This document shows positions 6,300 to 12,589 of a stretch of DNA of 14,652 bases, piece after piece. A model generated the notes under the pieces. It was not told the origin of the DNA, searched no databases, and saw only the letters and a list, made by a program, of their open reading frames with translations. This stretch comes from JBOGEB01 sp050743125 (GTDB lineage: Bacteria; Actinomycetota; Nitriliruptoria; Euzebyales; Egibacteraceae): NCBI GenBank assembly GCA_050743125.1, contig JBOGEB010000102.1, forward strand, positions 1 to 14,652. Direction: 5' to 3'. The translations under genes and the position numbers were made by a program. Numbering within the stretch: the stretch's first letter is position 1; each line of letters begins with the position of its first letter.

Positions 6300-7798
6300 C
6301 CGTGTCTATCCGCGTCTGGCGGGCGGTCGTGGTCGCCGTGCTGGCCGGGCTCAGCCTGATCGCGCTGGCCGAGCCCGCGGTCGCCCATCCCCTCGGCAAC
6401 TTCACGCAGAGCACGTATGCGGGGCTCTACGTCGGCCGCGACGCGACCCGGATCGACTACGTGCTCGACCTCGCCGAGATCCCCACGTTCCAGCTGCGCC
6501 AGCGCGTCGACGCCGACCGCGACGGCCAGATCGACGGCGCTGAGGGCGGTCGCTACCGGGCGGGCGAGTGCGCGACGACCGCTCGCGGGTCGGCGCTTCT
6601 GGTCGACGGCAGGCGGGCGCCGATCCGGGTGGTGGGCAGCGCGCTGTCGTTCCCGCCGGGCGAGGCCGGCCTGGCCACGACCCGGCTGCAGTGCGCGCTG
6701 GTCGCCGAGACCGGCGCGCTCCAAGGGCGCCCGGTCATCGCGTTCACGGACGCCACCCGCCGGGACCGCATCGGCTGGCGTGAGATCACCGCGGTCGGCG
6801 ACCGAACGACGCTCGCCTCCAGCGACGTCGGGTCCCGGACGATCAGCGACCGGCTGAGGACCTATCCGCACCAGCGGCTCGCCTCGCCGCTGGGCGTCAC
6901 TGCGGCGCGGATGGTCGTCGACCCCACGCGTGGCGAGGCCGCGGTGCTCCCGCAGCGCTTCGGCGATCCGGAAGCCGGGGTGTTCGGGCGGGTGGACGAG
7001 CTCACCCAGTCGTTCACCGCGCTGATCCAGCGCCAGCGCCTCACGGTCTCTTTCGGCTTGCTCGCGTTCGCGCTCTCGGTCGCACTGGGGACCCTCCACG
7101 CGCTCGCGCCGGGCCACGGCAAGACCGTCATCGCCGCTTACCTCGTCGGGCGGAGCGGCGCCGCCAGCCACGCGTTCATGCTCGGCCTGGCCGTGGCGGT
7201 CACCCACACCGTTGGCGTGCTCGCCTTGGGGGTCCTGGTCTCGGCGAGCCAGGCGCTGGCGCCCGAGCGCCTCTACCCGGTCCTCGGCCTGGTCAGCGGG
7301 CTGCTGTTCGTTGCGGTCGGGCTCACGCTGCTCCCGTCGGCCCTGCGGAGCTGGCGCCACGGCCACGGCCACGGCAATGGGCACGGGCACGGGCACGGGC
7401 ACGGCAATGGGTACGGGCACGGCAATGGGCACGGGCACGGGCACGGGGTGTCGGCGACGCCCACTGCCGTGCCGAGCTGGCGGAGCCTCGTCGCGCCCGG
7501 CCTGGCCGGCGGCATTGTGCCGAGCCCGTCCGCGCTGCTTGTCCTGCTCGGCGGGATCGCGCTCGGCCGCGCCTGGTTCGGCGTCGTCCTCGTGCTCGCC
7601 TACGGGCTCGGCCTCGCCGGAGCGTTGGTCGGCACCGGCTGGCTGCTCGTCCGTGCCCGTGACCGCCTGGAGCGGCGCGTGGATGCGCACGGGTGGGTGC
7701 GCTGGCAGCGCAGCTCGCGAGCACTCCCCCTTGCCACCGCGTGCCTCGTTATCCTCGGCGGCATGCTCATCGCCGCTCGCGCGGTCCTCGCCGCGTAG
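6296..7798 (+). CDS. NicO-family nickel/cobalt transporter with periplasmic N-terminal domain
   Basis: NicO/RcnA-type proteins (Pfam PF03824) move Ni2+ or Co2+ across the membrane. The 500-residue protein starts at GTG 6296, whose GTGA overlaps the TPR stop; GTG 6302 is an alternative. A signal peptide ends in AVA at residue 30, so the mature chain would begin with HPLGNF. Residues 31 to about 245 form an extracytoplasmic domain (DYVLDLAEIPTFQ, GWREITAVGD). The transporter core follows: HALAPGHGKT at 268-277, VTHTVGVLALG, a further membrane pair, then a loop of 15 X-Gly units (355-384; 11 His, 3 Asn, 1 Tyr), and GGIVPSPSALLVLLGGIALGR with two or three more membrane segments. The His-rich loop is known in RcnA-like members as a metal-binding segment. 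Direction of transport and metal are not determinable here. Place in an operon with DUF4331 and TPR genes suggests that the metal serves, or is removed from, that exported system. Confidence 0.85.
   Translation: MTVSIRVWRAVVVAVLAGLSLIALAEPAVAHPLGNFTQSTYAGLYVGRDATRIDYVLDLAEIPTFQLRQRVDADRDGQIDGAEGGRYRAGECATTARGSALLVDGRRAPIRVVGSALSFPPGEAGLATTRLQCALVAETGALQGRPVIAFTDATRRDRIGWREITAVGDRTTLASSDVGSRTISDRLRTYPHQRLASPLGVTAARMVVDPTRGEAAVLPQRFGDPEAGVFGRVDELTQSFTALIQRQRLTVSFGLLAFALSVALGTLHALAPGHGKTVIAAYLVGRSGAASHAFMLGLAVAVTHTVGVLALGVLVSASQALAPERLYPVLGLVSGLLFVAVGLTLLPSALRSWRHGHGHGNGHGHGHGHGNGYGHGNGHGHGHGVSATPTAVPSWRSLVAPGLAGGIVPSPSALLVLLGGIALGRAWFGVVLVLAYGLGLAGALVGTGWLLVRARDRLERRVDAHGWVRWQRSSRALPLATACLVILGGMLIAARAVLAA
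7358..7447 (+). repeat. Hexanucleotide repeat coding the His-Gly loop
   Basis: Fifteen tandem 6-base units, mostly CACGGG or CACGGC, with AATGGG at three units and TACGGG at one. In frame they give X-Gly dipeptides, X being His, Asn or Tyr. The near-identical units should be prone to slippage in multiples of 6 bases, which keeps the frame and changes only the number of His residues. The block around 7370-7446 also shows larger internal duplications (CACGGCAATGGG occurs twice). Confidence 0.85.
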
Positions 7799-7809
7799 GC
7801 TTCGCCGCG

Positions 7810-8916
7810 ATGGCTTTCATCTCCGTGGGTGAACCACTGCGTCCCGACTACGACGGCGTGTGGGTGGGCGCGCTCGTGCCGGCGCTGCTCGGCGGTGAGC
7901 TGTTGCCGTGGCTGCCAGAGGCTGCCGCGACCGCCCGCAGCGTTGTGCTGCTCGTGCTCGACGGGCTGGGGTGGTCGGCGATCGAGCGGCAGCGCGAGGC
8001 GCTGCCGACGCTCGCGCGGATGCAGGGTGGGCCGATCACCGCGGTCGCCCCGTCGACGACCGCGGCGGCGCTCACGTCGATCTCGACGGGGCTGACGCCA
8101 GCACAGCACGGGATGGTCGGCTACCGGATGCGGGTGTCCGGGATGGTGCTCAACGTCCTGCGCTGGAAGGTGACCGGAGGCAGCGCGCCAGACCCGGTGC
8201 GGGTGCAGCCGGTGCCGCCGTTCCTCGGCCGGAAGGTTCCGGTCGTGACCCGGGCCGACTTCCGTGAGGGCGGGTTCACTGCCGCCCACCTGCGCGGCAG
8301 CGAGTTCCTGGGCTGGCAGACCACCGCGATCCTCGTCGAGCACGTGCGCCGCCTGGTGGCCGCCGGACGGACGTTCGTCTACGCCTACTACGACGGGGTC
8401 GACAAGGTCGCGCACGCGTACGGCCTGGCGGACGGGTTCATGGCGGCCGAGCTCGCCGAGACCGACCGTCTGGTCGGGATGCTGCTCGACCGACTGCCGG
8501 GCGACTGCGCGCTGCTCGTGACCGCGGACCACGGCCAGGTCACGGCGGGCAAAGACGACTTCGTCGGCCTCGAGTCCATCCACCACCTGGTCGCCGCCTA
8601 CGCCGGCGAGAGCCGCTTCCGCTCCCTCCACGCCCTGCCGGGCGCGGCCGGCGAGCTGCTCGCCGCCGCGAGGGAGCAGTTCGGAGGGGTCGCCTGGGTG
8701 TTCACGCGTGACGAGCTGTTCGACGACGGCTGGCTCGGCGACGGCGCGACCGCCGAGGTCCGCCACCGCATGGGCGACGTCGTCCTCGCCGCCCGCGCCC
8801 CGGTCGCCTTCGCCGACCCGACCAACCCCCAAGAGCTCAAGCTCGTCGCCCAGCACGGCAGCCTCACCCGTGACGAGATGCTCGTGCCCCTGCTGGCCGC
8901 CCGCGGCCGGGCCTGA
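7810..8916 (+). CDS. Alkaline-phosphatase-superfamily protein (type I phosphodiesterase/nucleotide pyrophosphatase family)
   Basis: The family hydrolyses phosphodiester or pyrophosphate bonds using two metal ions and a Thr nucleophile. The 368-residue protein holds the full set of expected residues: Asp51 in VVLLVLDGLGW, the nucleophile in PSTTAAALTSISTG (Thr83/Thr84), Asp198 and His202 in YYDGVDKVAHAYG, Asp240-His241 in TADHGQV, and His349 in AQHGSLTRDEM. All metal and catalytic positions appear intact, so the enzyme should be active. There is no signal peptide or membrane segment, which places it in the cytoplasm. ATG 7810 lies 11 bases past the NicO stop with no clear Shine-Dalgarno site; co-transcription is likely, coupling less so. 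The substrate is unknown. The gene may be a passenger of the cluster. Convergent with fdhD, 32 bases apart, with no clear terminator between. Confidence 0.85.
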   Translation: MAFISVGEPLRPDYDGVWVGALVPALLGGELLPWLPEAAATARSVVLLVLDGLGWSAIERQREALPTLARMQGGPITAVAPSTTAAALTSISTGLTPAQHGMVGYRMRVSGMVLNVLRWKVTGGSAPDPVRVQPVPPFLGRKVPVVTRADFREGGFTAAHLRGSEFLGWQTTAILVEHVRRLVAAGRTFVYAYYDGVDKVAHAYGLADGFMAAELAETDRLVGMLLDRLPGDCALLVTADHGQVTAGKDDFVGLESIHHLVAAYAGESRFRSLHALPGAAGELLAAAREQFGGVAWVFTRDELFDDGWLGDGATAEVRHRMGDVVLAARAPVAFADPTNPQELKLVAQHGSLTRDEMLVPLLAARGRA

Positions 8917-8948
8917 CGCTGGGCGGGGTGGGCGGGTGGCGTGGTCAT

Positions 8949-9812
8949 CTAGTGACAGCGCTGCTCGGCAGGCTGCCCGCCCTCGCGTTCCGGTAGCACG
9001 ACCCGGTCGGCGCCCGTGTAGAGGTTGAGCGACGAGCCGCGCACGAACCCGGCGAGCGTCATGCCGGCCTGTTCGGCGAGCTCGACGGCAAGGCTCGACG
9101 GCGCTGACACCGCGGCGACCACCGGGACCTGCGCGATCAGCGCCTTCTGCGCAATCTCGAACGCCACCCTGCCCGAGACCATCAGCACGTGCCCGGAAAG
9201 CGGGAGCGCCTTGTTGGTGGCTGCCCAGCCGATCGCCTTGTCCACCGCGTTGTGGCGGCCGACGTCCTCGCGGAGGCAGCGCAGCTGGCCGTCAGCGGTG
9301 AACAGCGCGGCCGCGTGGAGGCCGCCGGTGCGGTCGAACACCGCCTGCGCCTCCCGCAGGCGGGCGGGCAGCTGCAGGAGCGTCTCGGCGGTGACGCGGA
9401 CCGGGTCGTCGGCGACGCTGGGCGCGCGCTTGCGGACGGCCGCGATGCTCGCGGTGCCGCACAGACCGCACGAGGACGCGGTGTAGACGTTGCGCCGCAG
9501 CGAGGGGGCGACCGGCTGCGCGGTGCGGGTCACCAGGTCAAGGACGTTGAACTCGCCGGTGTAGGGGCCGGGTTGGGTGGCGCAGTAGCGGATCGTGGCG
9601 ACCTCGTCGGGGCTGGCGAGGATCCCCTCGGTCAGGCAGAACCCGAGCGCGAGGTCGAAGTCGTCGCCTGGGGTGCGCATCGTCACCGAGACCGCGTCGC
9701 CGTTCACGCGGATCTCGAGCGGCTCCTCGGCCGCGAGCTGGTCGCTGCGCTGGCGTGCCCGCCCGTCGCTGACGCGCAGGACCGTGCGGCGGGTGACGGC
9801 GCGGCTAGCCAT
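8949..9812 (-). CDS. fdhD: Formate dehydrogenase accessory sulfurtransferase FdhD
   Basis: FdhD passes sulfur from a cysteine desulfurase to the molybdenum cofactor, which formate dehydrogenases need for activity. The 287-residue protein is complete: an Arg-rich N-terminus, EEPLEIRVNG (29-38), TPGDDFDLALGFCLTEGI (47-64), the redox/sulfur-transfer pair SSCGLCG with Cys115 and Cys118, LREDVGRHNAVDKAIG, VSGRVAFEIAQKA and GFVRGSSLNLYTG. ATG 9812 sits two bases before the N-gap; the same start region is repeated at 9915-10041, where the ATG (10039) overlaps the end of the DUF6457 gene. After removal of the assembly duplication the two genes overlap by 8 bases, so translation is probably coupled. 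A partner formate dehydrogenase is not in the window. Confidence 0.93.
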   Translation of the reverse strand: MASRAVTRRTVLRVSDGRARQRSDQLAAEEPLEIRVNGDAVSVTMRTPGDDFDLALGFCLTEGILASPDEVATIRYCATQPGPYTGEFNVLDLVTRTAQPVAPSLRRNVYTASSCGLCGTASIAAVRKRAPSVADDPVRVTAETLLQLPARLREAQAVFDRTGGLHAAALFTADGQLRCLREDVGRHNAVDKAIGWAATNKALPLSGHVLMVSGRVAFEIAQKALIAQVPVVAAVSAPSSLAVELAEQAGMTLAGFVRGSSLNLYTGADRVVLPEREGGQPAEQRCH

Positions 9813-9814
9813 CC
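9688..9814. repeat. Left copy of the 127-bp duplication at the assembly gap
   Basis: These 127 bases, holding the first 42 codons of fdhD, are identical to 9915-10041 on the other side of the N-run. The copy ends exactly where the N-run begins. It is best read as the end of the left contig. Confidence 0.9.
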
Positions 9815-9914
9815 NNNNNNNNNNNNNNNNNNNNNNNNNNNNNNNNNNNNNNNNNNNNNNNNNNNNNNNNNNNNNNNNNNNNNNNNNNNNNNNNNNNNNN
9901 NNNNNNNNNNNNNN
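9815..9914. other. Assembly gap (100 N)
   Basis: Exactly 100 unknown bases, the usual placeholder for a gap of unknown size. Because both flanks are the same 127 bp, the real gap is probably negative: the contigs overlap and nothing is missing. Open frames crossing the Ns are not real genes. Confidence 0.9.
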
Positions 9915-10041
9915 GAGACCGCGTCGCCGTTCACGCGGATCTCGAGCGGCTCCTCGGCCGCGAGCTGGTCGCTGCGCTGGCGTGCCCGCCCGTCGCTGAC
10001 GCGCAGGACCGTGCGGCGGGTGACGGCGCGGCTAGCCATCC
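9915..10041. repeat. Right copy of the 127-bp duplication at the assembly gap
   Basis: Identical to 9688-9814. It carries a second, truncated fdhD start (minus strand, ATG 10039 to base 9915) that should not be annotated as a separate gene or pseudogene. It starts exactly where the N-run ends and preserves the true upstream context of fdhD. Confidence 0.9.
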
Positions 10042-10292
10042 TGGGTTCGTATCTTCCGCACCACGTCGATCAGCGCGCGCACGCGTTCGGCGCGCTCGGC
10101 CGGGTCGGTGCCGGCGCCGATCGCCAGGCCGGCGGCGTAGGCGGCGAGGGGGGCGTAGTAGCGCTCGGCGGTGTGGGCGACGACCTTCGTGAGGTCGAGC
10201 ACCGCGTCGGTCTCCTCCGGCGTGAGCGGGGGCGTGCCGCCGTCGGCGGCCAGCCGGGCGAAGTAGGCGTCGAGGTCGGCGTCGTAGGTCAT
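10032..10292 (-). CDS. Small DUF6457-like protein linked to molybdenum cofactor genes
   Basis: An 86-residue soluble, acidic, helical protein (MTYDADLDAYFARLAADGG at the start, PPLTPEETDAVLDLTKVVAHTAER in the middle, VRALIDVVRKIRT at the end). It resembles the DUF6457 domain, which in actinobacteria is found next to fdhD or fused to MobA-like nucleotidyltransferases; that recognition is from memory and moderate. The stop TAG lies inside the first codons of fdhD (shared ATGGCTAG), so the two are translationally coupled. This fits a helper role in molybdenum-cofactor or formate dehydrogenase maturation. ATG 10292 is the only good start; a weak GGGG lies just upstream. Confidence 0.75.
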   Translation of the reverse strand: MTYDADLDAYFARLAADGGTPPLTPEETDAVLDLTKVVAHTAERYYAPLAAYAAGLAIGAGTDPAERAERVRALIDVVRKIRTQDG

Positions 10293-10329
10293 CGCCCCAG
10301 CGTACGCAGCGGGCCGGTCCCAACCCTGG

Positions 10330-11412
10330 TCAGGTCAAGCGCTCGGCCCAGCGGACGCTGTCGAGCAGCTCGTAAGGAAACGCCTCGGCACGGTGCCCGT
10401 CGCGACCGCTCATCGCGTCGGCCATACACAGCGAGTTGAGCACGGCCTCGACCGTGACCTCCCCGGCGGCCTCGAACAGCTCACGCAACGCGAGACCGTC
10501 GTCGCGCAGGAAGCGGAGCTCCTCGTACAGCCGGTCCGCGCGATCCGCGATCCGGTGCGCGGTCGAGAACGCGAACACGTAGTCGCCGCTGGGGTGCGAC
10601 GCGAGGGTGCCAGCACGCGCGAGCCCGATCCCCGCGCGCACCGCCAGCCGGCGCAGCTGCCGTTCGGACAGCGGGGCGTCGGTTGCGAGCACGACGATCA
10701 CCGAGCCGCCGCCGTTGTCCTCGGCCGGCCCGGCGCTTTCCACCTCGCCCCCGACCAGCAGGTGCAGGTCGGCACACAGGCCGTAGTTCGTCACCACCAG
10801 CCCTCCGAGCACGAAGGCAGGCTGCTGAACGGTCACCCGCGAGGCGGTGCCCACGCCAGCTTTGAACTCGAAACAGGTCGTGCCCGTGCCCGCGCCTACC
10901 GAGCCTTCGCCGACCTCCTCCTCGCTCGCGGCTTCGATCGCCGCCAGCGCATGCTCTGGCCGCACGTGCAGGCCGCGCGCGTCGCTCAGGTAGCCGTCGA
11001 AGCACTCGGACACCACCACGTTGACGGTGCCATGGTCGCGGCCGGCGTCCGGGTTGCGCTCCAGCACGTGGCGGAGCCCGCCCTCCCAGACCGCCCCGAC
11101 CGACAGCGTCGTCGTGACCAGGATCGGGCTTTCGAGCGTGCCGAGCTCGGCGAGCTGGGTCAGACCAGTCGCCTTCCCGTGGCCGTTGATCACATGGCAG
11201 GCGCCGAGCACCTTCTCGGCGTAGACGTTGCCCCCGTGCGGCAGGACCGCCGTCACCCCGGTGCGTACGGCGCGCCCGTCTGGCAGGTCTTCGACGAGCG
11301 TCACATGGCCCACGCGCACGCCCGGGACGTCGACCAGCGCGTTGCGTGGACCCGTGGGGAAGCGGCCGACCGTATGCCCAAGGTCGCGCAGCCGTCGCCG
11401 GTTGGAGGCCAT
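10330..11412 (-). CDS. P1-family peptidase (DmpA/BapA-like aminopeptidase)
   Basis: P1/S58 enzymes are N-terminal nucleophile hydrolases that cut themselves into two chains and then act as aminopeptidases on L-, D- or beta-peptides. The 360-residue protein has the expected layout: ALVDVPGVRVGHVTL (25-39), the GVTAVLPHGG segment (52-61), INGHGKATGLTQLAELG (75-91), GTGTTCFEFKAGVGTASR (175-192), LVVTNYG (205-211), and the processing site in DNGGGSVIVVLATDAPL, where Gly236/Ser237 should be cut and Ser237 becomes the nucleophile. No signal peptide is seen, so it is cytoplasmic. It lies 12 bases past the DinB-like gene and 37 bases before the DUF6457 gene in one minus-strand run. No link to molybdenum metabolism is evident; it may be a co-transcribed neighbour. 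The exact substrate is open. Confidence 0.88.
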   Translation of the reverse strand: MASNRRRLRDLGHTVGRFPTGPRNALVDVPGVRVGHVTLVEDLPDGRAVRTGVTAVLPHGGNVYAEKVLGACHVINGHGKATGLTQLAELGTLESPILVTTTLSVGAVWEGGLRHVLERNPDAGRDHGTVNVVVSECFDGYLSDARGLHVRPEHALAAIEAASEEEVGEGSVGAGTGTTCFEFKAGVGTASRVTVQQPAFVLGGLVVTNYGLCADLHLLVGGEVESAGPAEDNGGGSVIVVLATDAPLSERQLRRLAVRAGIGLARAGTLASHPSGDYVFAFSTAHRIADRADRLYEELRFLRDDGLALRELFEAAGEVTVEAVLNSLCMADAMSGRDGHRAEAFPYELLDSVRWAERLT

Positions 11413-11424
11413 GACGCGACCCGG

Positions 11425-12027
11425 TTACTCCAGCCGAGCGCTCGAGGGGCCGTGGGGGTGGCGGCCGAGGAAGGCGACGAGGTGCTCGTGGACGGGAGCC
11501 TCCGCCGGCCAGGGCACCTCGGCGGCGAAGCCCTTGCCCGGCCCCCGCAGCTTGTCATCGCCCATGGCGGCGAAGTTCTCCTGGCACATCTGAAGGGCCA
11601 GCCCGGCCCGCTCCGGGTCGAGGCCGTGGTCCTGCCCTGTGACCGTGGCCAGGTCCCAGCAGTGGACCAGGTTGTCGATGAAGTGGATGCGGGCGGCGAG
11701 GGACGCCGGCAGGTCGCCTACGGCCAGGTGCAGTGTCCGCTCCAGCGCCCCCGGGCTCGCCCACTCCTCGAGCGCCTCGGTCGTGGTCCGCCGGTAGGCG
11801 CCCGCCGGGTCGTCACCCAGCAGCCGGTCGCCCTCGTCGCGCGGGACTGGGTCGTCTCCCCGCAGGCCGGCGGCGAACGCCGCGTTCACCCAGACCATGT
11901 GACCGATCAGCGCGCGGACATCCCACTCGGAGCAGGGCGTCGGCTGGTCGAGCTGGTCGGGGCGCACCCCCTCCACCACCCGCTGAGTGGCACGGAGCGT
12001 CTCGGCGAGGCTGGCAGGCAGGTCCAT
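11425..12027 (-). CDS. TIGR03086-like metal-binding protein (mycothiol-dependent DinB/MDMPI type)
   Basis: This group of the DinB fold binds a divalent metal and is related to mycothiol-dependent maleylpyruvate isomerase and mycothiol S-transferases of actinobacteria. The 200-residue protein shows the N-terminal signature TPCSEWDVRALIGHMVWVNAAF (split around 30-51) with ligand His43, and the second metal motif IHFIDNLVHCWDLATVTG with His122. In the well-studied isomerase the ligands are His, Glu and His, with Glu four residues before the second His; here that place is Asp118, a conservative change. The C-terminal part (GFAAEVPWPAEAPVHEHLVAFLGRHP) is typical. It is the first gene of a four-gene minus-strand run; the 164-bp gap upstream has only a weak promoter candidate. 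Reaction unknown; thiol-dependent detoxification is the family expectation. Confidence 0.85.
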   Translation of the reverse strand: MDLPASLAETLRATQRVVEGVRPDQLDQPTPCSEWDVRALIGHMVWVNAAFAAGLRGDDPVPRDEGDRLLGDDPAGAYRRTTTEALEEWASPGALERTLHLAVGDLPASLAARIHFIDNLVHCWDLATVTGQDHGLDPERAGLALQMCQENFAAMGDDKLRGPGKGFAAEVPWPAEAPVHEHLVAFLGRHPHGPSSARLE

Positions 12028-12191
12028 CCCGAGACGCTACCGCAGGACCAGCCGCAGCGCTGCACGGCATGCGCTTCCAGACAAGCGTGTCAGGGATTTC
12101 CCCGACTACTGCGGTGCAGCGTCCTCCGCGATCCTGGCGGCAGCACAGCCGCACAGACTGGCGGCACCTGACCTCGTGAATGGGGGACACC

Positions 12192-12533
12192 ATGGAACCA
12201 CAAGGCTTCTTCACCTTGACCATCACGTCGGCGACCAGCGGCGAGCTCATCGCCAAAGCGTCGTTGACCTGCTTCCCGGCCGGTGGCTCCCACCCGAGCC
12301 CCGCCGCCGCCTGTGCGCAGTTGAGCGAGGCCGACGGTCGGATCGAGGACATCCCCGAAGACCCAGGGATATGCACGCAGGAGTTCGTGCCGGTGATCGT
12401 GGCCGCCTCGGGCGTCTGGCGCGGTGAAGAGCGGCAGTTCGAGCGTGAGTTCGGCAACAGGTGCGTCGCGGTCCGCGGGACCGGCGGGGTGATCTTCGAC
12501 TTCGAAGGCACCGCAGACGCGGCCAGCGACTAA
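12192..12533 (+). CDS. Subtilisin-inhibitor-like (SSI family) protein without signal peptide
   Basis: SSI-family proteins (Pfam PF00720) are tight inhibitors of subtilisin- and trypsin-like proteases, normally secreted. ATG 12192 is chosen because GGGGGA (12182-12187) lies 4 bases upstream; ATG 12180 is the only other choice, since TGA stands directly before it. The 113-residue product equals the length of mature SSI. It has the core LTCFPAGGSHPSPAAACAQL (25-44), ICTQEFVPVIV (60-70), GVWRGEERQFEREFGNRC (74-91) and a Phe-rich end. Cys27, 41, 61 and 91 match the two SSI disulfides in spacing. By alignment with SSI Cys71-Pro-Met73, the reactive P1 residue is Gln63, an uncommon choice. There is no export signal, so either it acts inside the cell (where disulfides are unlikely) or the signal region has been lost. 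Convergent with the AbiEi-like gene. Confidence 0.78.
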   Translation: MEPQGFFTLTITSATSGELIAKASLTCFPAGGSHPSPAAACAQLSEADGRIEDIPEDPGICTQEFVPVIVAASGVWRGEERQFEREFGNRCVAVRGTGGVIFDFEGTADAASD

Positions 12534-12543
12534 GCCCTGCCGG

Positions 12544-12589
12544 CTGTGGCCAGGGTCCGTCACGCATCCGTTACGAATCCTGGCCATTA
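12544..12589. repeat. Imperfect 46-bp palindromic repeat (left copy)
   Basis: 38 of 46 bases match the perfect palindrome at 13612-13657. Arms still pair over most of their length: bases 4-11 pair fully with 36-43, and two changed positions give G-T pairs. It lies between the SSI-like gene and the AbiEi-like gene, which converge here, and it overlaps the stop codon of the latter (12587-12589). A bidirectional terminator is the simplest role; a dispersed palindromic repeat is the alternative. Confidence 0.75.

Noticed and set aside
7358..7447. Repeat block considered as a CRISPR-like or minisatellite array
   Set aside because: Units are 6 bases, without spacers, and keep a His-Gly reading frame inside a NicO gene.
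9689..10439. Plus- and minus-strand frames running through the N-gap, and a second fdhD start at 10039
   Set aside because: They are produced by the Ns and by the duplicated 127-bp contig end. Only one fdhD start is real.
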